NCBI GenBank assembly: GCA_033439255.1
Contig: CM065885.1
Location: 868,001-932,000, forward strand
Direction: 5' to 3'
Source of the DNA: Hericium rajendrae
Lineage: Eukaryota > Basidiomycota > Agaricomycetes > Russulales > Hericiaceae
DNA: 64,000 bases
The notes beneath the pieces were generated by a model. The model worked only from the letters and a program-made list of their open reading frames with translations. It was not told the origin of the DNA and made no database searches. Positions 55,084 to 64,000 of this stretch are shown here, one piece after another (position 1 is the stretch's first letter; each line of letters begins with the position of its first letter). The position numbers and the translations under genes are program-made.

Positions 55084-55961
55084 CTAGACCTTCATCTTTG
55101 ATGAGGCCCGCATCTCGTCCCAGTCATCCCAGCACAGCGCGAGCACGGTCGTGTCCCTACCTTCCTTTCGCTCTCCCGCTTGTTCCCTATCCCACTGATC
55201 ATCCCGTCTGATCGCTTTCCCATTTCCGACCTTGCCATCCTTGAGAATCCTTTCCCATCGCATGACCGCTTCCAGCTTGAACCCAGCCCTCTGCGCAGCT
55301 CTGATGCTCCTGTGATTATCAGCGTGCGCCTTCCATTCCACGCGGCGCAAGTGGAGCGTGTCAAGGCAGTAGCTGAGGAGCAGACACACAGCGTGTGAGG
55401 CCGCGAACGTCGGTGCTCCGCGAAAGGCAGGGAGGACGATGATGAAGCCTAGTTCGGTGCACAAATTGCTTGGATCGGTGTTCAGCAGGCCAATCGTGCC
55501 CGCCAGAGAGAGCCCACCCGTTTCGGGGCCAAGCTTCGAGGATGACGTATCCTTGTGAAGAATGGCAAAGAGGATGCAGCCGGCGCTTGGTTGTATACGC
55601 CCTTCAATGAGCTCCTTTGTGAAAGATGCGGCAGAAGGGAAAGGGAGATAATTGAATATGTCAGGGTCTGACAGTGATGCGGTAACAAATGATGCCGCGT
55701 GGGCTGATGGCTGTAAGATGCATCAATATGAGTACAGCGATCGCAGGTGATTGCTAATCAGTCAAAGTAGAGAACAGAAATCTGCTGCGATCTGCAGAAA
55801 GTTGGCTTGCTTGGACGACTCACAATGAATGGGGTAAGCCTGAAGCTTTCGTCCTCTAGCATCTCTACAGGAAAGCAGAAGTTGACATCGTATGGGCGAG
55901 TCTCTCCGTCCACCTTGGCTCTCATGCCATGGAGATCCTGGCTGGAGTAGACGGCACTCAT
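55084..55961 (-). CDS. GNAT-family N-acetyltransferase
   Basis: Acetyl-CoA dependent transferase of the RimJ/RimL-like fungal type. Exon 1 'MSAVYSSQDLHGMRAKVDGE' to 'EDESFRLTPFI'; after an intron of about 110 bp the single long exon reads 'PSAHAASFVTASLSDPDIFN', 'YLPFPSAASFTKELIEGRI', 'LAGTIGLLNTDPSNLCTELG', 'FIIVLPAFRGAPTFAASHAV', 'LLLSYCLDTLHLRRVEWKAH' and 'ADNHRSIRAAQRAGFKLEAV', then 'MRWERILKDGK'. The 'N..S...A.R.GF' block is the classic GNAT motif B, and 'GFIIVLPAFRGAP' with the following helix is motif A, the CoA-binding loop. The C-terminal 'RDTTVLALCWDDWDE' is also typical of fungal members. Acceptor unknown. Confidence 0.88.
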
Positions 55962-56780
55962 AGTTTTCTTCTGGCGGCTAGTCGACGAAATTGGAAGTGA
56001 CCTACGAAGTTGGAAGTGATCTGTAGGTGGATAAGGTCCACGGGACGCCAATATAGGCTGGAGTAGAGACGCGGAGGGAAGTGATACGCGTTCTCCACAT
56101 CACCATGCTGTACCATGCAAGTTCGACTCATCGCGGACACTAGTTGAAATTGTCAAGTTAGTAGCACACGTCCAAACCTGGAAAGTATACAGTATATCGA
56201 TAGGATATGATCGACGTGAAGATCTTCCCCGTATTCCCCAGATTGTTAAACCCTTTCCATCGGACGGATCATTGTCTGCAATAGGTTCATACATGACACT
56301 GCCTTTGACATCGAGGTGGTTGTAGACAAACGCGTGAAGAGGTGAGGTCTGCCTGATACTTAGATCGATTTCTGACCATTGTGCAGGACCGTCGTACCTA
56401 GAGCTTTCATAGATAATTTTGTGCTCACCGAGATCCCTCTATGCATCGATATGCATCCTGCGTTGATGATTGCATACCTAAATGCATGCTGCGTCCTGCT
56501 GCGTCCCGTTGGTCAGAGGGGAGTGAACATCGTCACCATCAGTTTCGGGTCAGTTCCGAACAAAAGTAAACATATGATGGGCAGGAAGTCATCGAATAAG
56601 GAAAGTCTGAGGAAAATTCGGTTCAGAACCAACCATAAATGGACAGAATTGTAGAGAATACGTAACTGCGTCAGCGCGTCTCGTCAATTCAACTTCTGCT
56701 GCTCGTCTTCAGCTCTTCGTTTCCTCCCGCTTCCTCCAACTTGCGCCTTTCCAGCTGTCTTTTGTATTGTTAAAACCAAA
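55962..56780. other. Divergent intergenic region, no gene recognised
   Basis: Between the acetyltransferase and CFIm25 starts. Short frames only; a pyrimidine-rich stretch lies just upstream of 56781. Confidence 0.5.
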
Positions 56781-57836
<1,056 letters not shown>

Positions 57837-58006
57837 ATTCTTCTACGTCGTCGTTTCATCAGATAGAAACTTGGACAAGTCTGTCAAATCGCACTGTTTT
57901 GCAGAGACGTTGTAGAGCAAGTATTATATCACCTTTAATCTTGGGTGTGCGGCGTCTGCACCTTATCCCCACCTCGCTTAATCCCCACGTCGTGACCGGT
58001 GTAAAG

Positions 58007-58310
58007 ATGATGTTTCATTCGGCGGTTCTCGATGATAAGGTGAGCTTGCTCAGAAAATGGCCTCGTAAAGGATGAAAGGAGTATAGGTGGTTATTGCGCG
58101 AAGGGCAACCCCAGTTGCGGAGGCTCTAGAATGTTGCAACTTGACTCAGGTGTGTCTTGTACAGCCATTCGCATGTATTCCGCAATGCTTTTATTTCTAC
58201 AGGTCGTGTCTCAGGACGGTACGGACAAGTTAGTCGAAGAACGGAGCTCGTTTCTCTGGGATCCGCCTGGAACTTGTTCGTTCAGAACAGTTACTGGTGG
58301 CCAACAGTAA
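58007..58310 (+). CDS. Small hypothetical protein
   Basis: Three exons read 'MMFHSAVLDDK', 'VVIARRATPVAEALECCNLT' and 'VVSQDGTDKLVEERSSFLWD' followed by 'PPGTCSFRTVTGGQQ', stop at 58308-58310, with canonical splice sites (AAG|GTGAGC, CTCAG|GTGTGT). The frame stays open upstream ('SLNPHVVTGVK'), so the start could be earlier, even joined to more exons back to about 57870. It follows CFIm25 on the same strand with under 200 bp between. Family not recognised. Confidence 0.4.
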
Positions 58311-58433
58311 GCCAGACATTATATGCGCTACTTATAGCCATACTGCCCACAGCGTGCGCACTGCAGTTCTGGAATTGGGCTTAACTTTTTTTGGAGGCGT
58401 ACTGGCGGGCAGAGCACGTCAGCTGTCTTTCGG

Positions 58434-58775
58434 TCAACTCTGATCATCATGTAATTCTATGTAGGTCGTCATGGCTTGTGCGGGCACGAGATCCAGCAAA
58501 ACGTTGGTTTTATCGCCTGCCTCGTCAATCAGCTTGACAAGGCTGGGGATATCTGAAGATATTCCAGGCCCTCGATTCGAAAGAGAGTTCGTGCGAGACA
58601 TCATGAGACCCGTGAATACGAGAGGCATTGGAACCTGGGTCGTAGCGAATCCTGCGTCCCGTAACCATACGAGCAGGTGTCGGAGATGAGGGATGGCACA
58701 AAGCGTTTTGGCTAGCTTTAGCTGTGGTATGTCCCTCGAACTTCTCTGGCAGTCCTTGATCAGCGCAGTATTCAT
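58434..58775 (-). CDS. Hypothetical protein, low confidence
   Basis: An open frame from the ATG at 58775: 'MNTALIKDCQRSSRDIPQLK', 'LAKTLCAIPHLRHLLVWLRD', 'AGFATTQVPMPLVFTGLMMS', 'SLVKLIDEAGDKTNVLLDLV', ending 'ELHDDQS'. Composition looks protein-like (hydrophobic core alternating with charged turns), but no family is recognised. A second frame upstream ('LQEALHEYCADQGLPEKFEG') suggests an extra exon. It could be noise or the end of a worn gene. Confidence 0.3.
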   Translation of the reverse strand: MNTALIKDCQRSSRDIPQLKLAKTLCAIPHLRHLLVWLRDAGFATTQVPMPLVFTGLMMSRTNSLSNRGPGISSDIPSLVKLIDEAGDKTNVLLDLVPAQAMTTYIELHDDQS

Positions 58776-59465
58776 GCAGGGCTTCTTGCAACTTGAAAGA
58801 CCTGCAATGCGATGGGCAGCAGGCGACTCCACGTTGCTGCAGTAAACGTACAAGGTGCAGGGAGGCGTGCATATCTTGGTTTCAAATTGAGCTGATTATA
58901 CGTCTTATATCTCACAGGAGTCTGTCCGTGCCGTCTTCCCGAGGCCTTCGAGCAAGCCGGGCACCGGAGCATGCAACATGTGTATGGTTTCTGCAGGCCG
59001 TGTGGGCGGAATGGGCGCCAATCATTTGGATCCTGACCAGGACCCCGGAACAGCCCTTTTCGATCTCGCCTTGCGTCCTAAGTTGGATTGTGCGTTCGAC
59101 CGTCGCTGCTGCGTTCGTCATTCTGGATACGCCAATGTCTATATGCAGGTGCCGTGGTTACCGCATCCAAAAAAGTACGATGCACATACCAGGACTCGCT
59201 GTTCATGGTCAGACTCCATCGATGCGAGACATGCGTTGTAGCTTCTTCAGCAGTGCCTCACCTTGCAGAAGCTTCTGAGACCCTCACGGATCAGACATCT
59301 GTGACGCTCTTTTGATGCCTTGATTATCTTGCCTCGCATGCCAAGAGCATAATGGTGTAAAATGCATGCTGTTAGACTGATGAAGTCTTCTCCTTTCCTG
59401 TCCAGCACTCCCCGGCCCCTCTCGTCTTTCGTGCTCTGGTCGAGCCCATACAGCATCCTGTCGCG

Positions 59466-61091
59466 ATGTGGTCCCGAAATGGATGGCTCTGGCATGTAAT
59501 CGTTCTAAATGCCTGCACAAAGGCATATGCAGCGTTCAGCTTCCAATGGACCGAACCCACCGAGTGCGGTACCATGAATGTTACTTGGTCCGGTATGTGC
59601 GAAGCGTCTCATCATGTTATCGCATTCTCATAATAATGCTCTAGGCGGCTTACCGCCATACACCATGTTGATTGTCCCGGTCCGTTCTCTAGCTCGCTTT
59701 ATTTACAAGTCCGTTATCAATATCGTTTTCATAGGAGCATGCCGCAATGATCACCAATCAAATACCCTCGTACAATTGGGATGCGGCAACGTTCTCTTTG
59801 CAATTGCCTTTAACGCAGGGCAAGAGGATGGTCATGACAATGTCGGATTGGGATGGGTTTGCATCTTCAGGAGTCAGCGAGATCGTGGTGGTGGGTGCTT
59901 CGAACGGGACAACCTGTGACGATGCGGATGCACCAGCTTTCAACTTTGCTACACCCGAGAATTTGCAACAGTGCTCGTGAGTACAACGCTGCTTCACTCA
60001 CGCATCTTCATGCCTGACAGGGATGTAGACCCTTCATTATCAACGGGTATACTTCGGGGGCGCTATATCCTGTAACGCTTCATGTACGGCCGCCTTTACT
60101 TTGGGATCTTTCCTTGCTGATTTTTTTAATCCATAGGCCTTTGTCCCCGGAGGCACAACACTTACTCTCCCTGGCACTGGAGATACCATTAACTGGAAAG
60201 CCAATGCTCCAGCAGGGACAACGATGATATTCAGCATCACTGACGTCAGTGGACGAGCTGGCGGGACATCAGATTTCTTGACTGTGGCTAACAGCACCGA
60301 CACGTCTTGTTTTGACGCAAATGCTCCTTCGTCCATCTCATCGTTCCCCGCGACGACTGCAAGCTCAACCTCTTCGACTTCAGGCTCGAGTTCAACTCTC
60401 CCAGGCTTAAGCTCAAATCCTCCGACCTCGGGTTCACCGTCCACAAGCACTCAATCGACAAGTCGATCTTCCTCGCCAATAGCTTCTGCCAGTTCCGGCC
60501 TATCTCGGAACACTTTGGCCGCCATTGTGGTTGGAACTGTGATTGGTGGGTTGGTCGTCCTTGCGGTCGTGTTGTCCTTAGTGTGGTGTCGACGAAGAGC
60601 ATCAAGAGACGGCGAGATTGTCGACTTGGGTATGACCGAACACTAGTTATGTGCAATGCCTCTCTGACCTGGTGCTGATTGTAGCTGACGATCCACCCAC
60701 GCCGACACCCGGGATATACGAGCCAACGCCTTACTCGCTTCGTGGATCGCCATCACATAAACATGTGTCCACCGTCAGCACACCCCTGCCAGAAGTGTCA
60801 GATCTCGATGCCATGAGCTCGTCTCAACCATCGGCCGCCGCCGTTGCCGGACCGTCCCTCACGCGAGAGCTGTCCACCACTTCTGCATCAATACCCACGA
60901 CATACATCGTCCACACGGACGCGGAGGGCGCACGAAGGAACGTTGTGGAGCTTCCGCCGCAGTATGACGAGCGGATATCGTCAGGGCTGCTAGACGTGTC
61001 GAGCAGCGCCCGTGCCGACGACTCGTCATCAAGTCCGTTAGTGACGCCATCGGAGAAGGATGTATTGGTTTTATCGCCTCCCACGACTTGA
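59466..61091 (+). CDS. Serine-rich single-pass surface protein (copy 1)
   Basis: Likely a cell-surface or wall-sensing protein. Signal peptide 'MWSRNGWLWHVIVLNACTKA' ending before 'AFSFQWTEPTECGTMNVTWS', an Ig/lectin-like ectodomain start I know from many basidiomycete proteins. Next 'GGLPPYTMLIVPEHAAMITN', 'FSLQLPLTQGKRMVMTMSDW', 'AFVPGGTTLTLPGTGDTINW' and 'MIFSITDVSGRAGGTSDFLT'. A Ser/Thr-rich stalk of about 80 residues follows (O-glycosylation expected), then TM 'AAIVVGTVIGGLVVLAVVLS', a basic stop-transfer 'WCRRRASRDGE', and a cytosolic tail of about 140 residues ending 'SEKDVLVLSPPTT'. Layout recalls Wsc/Mid2-type sensors, without a WSC domain. One intron near 60060 has a GC donor where copy 2 has GT. 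Confidence 0.8.
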
Positions 61092-61998
61092 TGACTTGAA
61101 CGACTTTCACATTTTGCTGACGAATATTTATATGCTTTCTGCGAATGTGTACAGAATCTTTATTCTCATATGTCTGCTTCCAAAAAGGATCACAAAAGCT
61201 CTTCGAACATGGTTTGTTTCGTTGAGGACTTGATCCAGTCTGACCAATAAATCACAGATCCTTCTCGCGGCTCACGTTGTTTACAGCGCAAACACTTCGG
61301 TCCCGTCTCGAAAGTAGACGAGCTCCTAATGCAAGACGCTGGAAGACATGCCATAGGACGGGGCAGCAGGGGCCTTGGCATTGCTGTGGGGAAGGACACG
61401 CTGCGCGGAATGCAAGGTCTGCAAAAGATGATTCGAATTGAAGTGACCATGTCTCTTATAGCTCACAGGAGTCCGCGCCGCCTCCTCGAGGTCTTTGAAT
61501 AGGCCAGGCAACGCAGCATGGACCCTATGGGCGGAACGGGCGCCAATCATCTGGATCCTTCGAAGTTGACCGGGACCCCGGAACAACCCTTTTCAACACA
61601 GACGCGCAAAAGCACCACTGATCTTCAATGTTGGTGAGTTCGACATTCGCTGTTACATTGATCTTTCTGACATGCGCCTACATCTGTATGAAGGGATTGG
61701 GATTACTGTATCCAAAAATATGACAGACATACTATGATTCGATGTCGACGGACAAATCCCATCGATGCGAGACGTGTCGTACTGCTTCTTCAGCAGTGCC
61801 TCACCTCACGAATGCTTCTGAGGCCCTTACGGATCATAATCATTGTCGGTGTCTTGACGTCTTGGCTCGCATGAAAAGGTTATAGCGATACCAAAAACGT
61901 GTCGGACTGGTGAGCAACCGCTCTTTCTCTTTCCATCCCGCACCCTCTTCCGCTCATCCCATCTTCCCGATTCTGGTCGAATCTTGTCGGCTATCCCA
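61092..61998. other. Spacer between the two surface-protein copies
   Basis: From about 61350 it repeats the region upstream of copy 1 (from about 58800), including 'GGGCGCCAATCAT.TGGATCC' near 61540 and 59010. It is the promoter part of the duplicated unit; no other gene seen. Confidence 0.6.
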
Positions 61999-63378
61999 AT
62001 GCGGCCTCGAAGTGGATGGCTGTGGGATATTTTGATCCTCAATGTCTGCTCAACGGCTTATGCAGCGTTCAACTTTCAGTGGACCGAGCCCACTGAGTGC
62101 GGTACCATGAACGTTACATGGTCGGGTATGTACGAAGCACCTCACGGCCTTATGGAATCCTCATGAAAACATTCAGATGGCGTGCAGCCATACAGTCTCT
62201 TGATTGTCCCGGTCTGTCCTCTAGCTCCGCTCCGTAGCTACGAGTATCTTACCATAGTGATTTTTCTAGGAGCACAGCGAAGAGATCACGTATCAGATAC
62301 ATGATTGGGTCGATTTGACATTCTCTTTTCAACTGCCTCTGCCAAGGGACACGAGAATGATCATGACAATGTCAGATTATGCAGGTTTTGCGTCTGCGGG
62401 TATCAGCGGGATTATAGAAGTGGAAGCCTCCACGGGGGCAACCTGTAACCAAATGGGTGCGGCAGCTGTCACTTTCACTACACACGAGCTTCTGGAGCAG
62501 TGTCAGTGAGTCCATCCTGCTTCAACCCGGTCATTCTCCTATCTGATGAGGAGGGCATAGACCGTTTTACATCACTGGTTATTCTGGGGTTGTATATCCT
62601 GTGACGCTTCGCGTATGGCTGCCTTGCCTGCTGGATCCTTTGCCTGCTGATAATTCTGTCCGCAGGGCTTTGTTCCTGGAGGAACAGTTCTTGCGCTCAC
62701 GAGTAATGGAGATGCTGTCGAGTGGAATGCTAATGTCCGAGCAGGGACATCGATGATATTCAGCCTGACAGATGGCAGCGGACGACCAGGTGGGACATCG
62801 GCCATCCTCACTGTGGCAAACAGTACCGATACGGATTGTTTTGACGCAAATTCACCTTCGTCTACGTCGTCGTCTCCCGCGGCGGCCACCAGCTCTACGC
62901 CTGCAAGCTCAAGCTCGAGTTCAACGTCCTCAAGCTCGAGTTCCGCTATTCCAAGCTCGAGTTCGACTCCAACCTCACATTGTACTCTCCCGGGCTCGGA
63001 TTCAACTCCTCCGAGCTCAAGTTCGCCGTCCACAAGTACTCAATCAGCGAGTCTGTCTTCCTCCGCACCACTTACCTCCAGCTCCGGCTTGTCTCGGAAC
63101 ACTTTGGTTGCTGTTGTGGTTGGAACTGTAGTTGGTGGATTGGTTTTCCTTGCAGCTGTGTGGTTCTCGGTTCGGTGTCGACGAAGAGGGTCCAGAGACG
63201 GCGAGATTGTCGATTTGGGTACGGCTGAACGCAAGCACTCTGCAGTAGCATCACTGACTTGGCGCTGATTGTAGCTGACGATCCCCCAACGCCAACACCC
63301 GGGCTATACGAGCCAACAATTTCCTCGCCTCGTGGATCAGCATCATATAAACATGTGTCCACCCTCAGCACGCCCTAG
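61999..63378 (+). CDS. Serine-rich single-pass surface protein (copy 2, shortened tail)
   Basis: Tandem duplicate of the 59466 gene: signal peptide 'MRPRSGWLWDILILNVCSTA', 'NFQWTEPTECGTMNVTWS', 'PYSLLIVPEHSEEITYQIHD', 'MIFSLTDGSGRPGGTSAILT', a longer Ser/Thr stalk, TM 'VAVVVGTVVGGLVFLAAVWF' and 'RCRRRGSRDGEIVDL'. The cytosolic tail stops after 'YKHVSTLSTP' (TAG at 63376-63378), about 110 residues short of copy 1, because an inverted-repeat element begins 10 bp later. The ectodomain and stalk differ noticeably from copy 1 while the TM and juxtamembrane part are conserved, which may point to diversifying ectodomains. Whether the short tail still signals is unknown. Confidence 0.8.
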
Positions 63379-63387
63379 ACCAGGACC

Positions 63388-63998
63388 CCTGCAATTTCCC
63401 TTATATGTCTGGGCCGGCGCCGGACACGATTGGGCACCAAAGTGGCCAAGCACTGGGCCAGAACGGACATATTTGGGCCTCTTCGGGCAGGGTTGTGTGG
63501 GCCATATCGCGGACATCAACGGGGGTCCCGGAGGAGGTCTGGTCCATGCCGGACATGATGTCTTCTGGCGGCAACCGGGCTCTCCGTTATAGGTGAAGCG
63601 ACCGGTCACGGAGAGTCGTCCCCAGCCAGCTTGTCGCCGCCCGCCGCCTCGAATCACAGATGCCCCACAGTGCCCCACCACACACGCCGGGTGGGCGCCG
63701 GGCCCAAAATCAATGAAGCAGGCGCCCTGTCCGAGTGCCGACCTCAAGAATGACCTTGACCCTCGCTTTCGCCGCTAACTGGTGCCGGTTCTTGGTCCAG
63801 AGCTGCCGTAGCAGCTAGCTCGCAGAACAACGACAAAGTTTGTTCCGCCGCGCCTGCAGGGCGCAGGAGGAAAAAATTCGTATTTTTTGGATGTCTGGGC
63901 CAGATCACGGACGAAAAGTGGCCCCCGGCGGATGTCTGGGCCAGCACGGACACAATCGGGCCCAAAACATGTCCGGACATATATGGGCAAAATCCAGG
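63388..63998. mobile_element. Small inverted-repeat element (MITE-like) at the right edge
   Basis: About 611 bp. Left end CCTGCAATTTCCCTTATATG and right end (reverse strand) CCTGGATTTTGCCCATATAT match over about 26 bp. The interior repeats TGTCTGGGCC at 63405, 63890 and 63930 with nearby CGGACA(C/T) words on both strands. No open frame of note. The right end lies 2 bp inside the window, so a target-site duplication cannot be seen. Confidence 0.6.
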
Positions 63999-64000
63999 AT

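Overview
The window looks like nuclear DNA of an agaricomycete basidiomycete. Genes carry many 50-65 bp GT-AG introns. The proteins (a fungal Argonaute, Atg22, a PRL1/Prp46 WD40 protein, TFIIS, CFIm25, SUMO, Bcs1-type AAA ATPases, a P450, an aryl-alcohol-type aldo/keto reductase) are eukaryotic and fungal in style. Two families seen here (the 'DDTSGN' transposase and an 'ADxFAKxxACTQ' membrane family) I know as expanded in mushroom-forming fungi. tRNA-Asp genes here contain introns. All coding calls were made by reading translated exons and splice sites by eye.

Layout. 1-2.15 kb: an Argonaute running off the left edge. 3.5-9.7 kb: one intact gene (5.06-6.38 kb) and two decayed copies of an uncharacterised multi-pass membrane protein family; one decayed copy was split by a 5'-truncated LINE with a perfect 15-bp target duplication. 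10-18.3 kb: ordinary genes (SigF-type NTF2-like protein, flavin monooxygenase, Atg22, aldo/keto reductase), the last with a 40-bp perfect palindrome upstream. 19.04-30.08 kb: an ~11 kb DNA-transposon-like unit with ~120-140 bp imperfect terminal inverted repeats, three genes, and a young 1.36 kb LTR fossil inserted in its transposase. 30.3-42.3 kb: another decayed membrane copy, a P450, and a 2.66 kb tandem duplication that carries the membrane gene, an intron-containing tRNA-Asp and the 3' exons of a SUMO paralogue; a second SUMO paralogue and canonical SUMO follow. 42.5-58.3 kb: housekeeping genes (small membrane protein, mitochondrial carrier-type protein, tRNA-Gly, two AAA ATPases, PRL1, TFIIS, GNAT acetyltransferase, CFIm25). 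58.8-63.4 kb: a tandem duplication of a serine-rich single-pass surface protein, the second copy shortened by a ~0.6 kb inverted-repeat element that fills the right edge.

How it fits together. The housekeeping genes are independent; several form divergent pairs with short shared promoters (SUMO/small membrane protein, PRL1/TFIIS, NTF2-like/FMO). A tandem GATA word, GATAAGATAAGAT, recurs about 60-120 bp upstream of several protein and tRNA genes. The rest is shaped by duplication and transposition: six copies of one membrane family, three SUMO copies, three tRNA-Asp genes, two surface-protein copies, one large transposon, one LINE, one LTR fossil and one small inverted-repeat element. The most novel-looking items are the three-gene transposon, the membrane family whose first coding exon is the bare start codon, and the SUMO/tRNA-Asp/membrane duplication.
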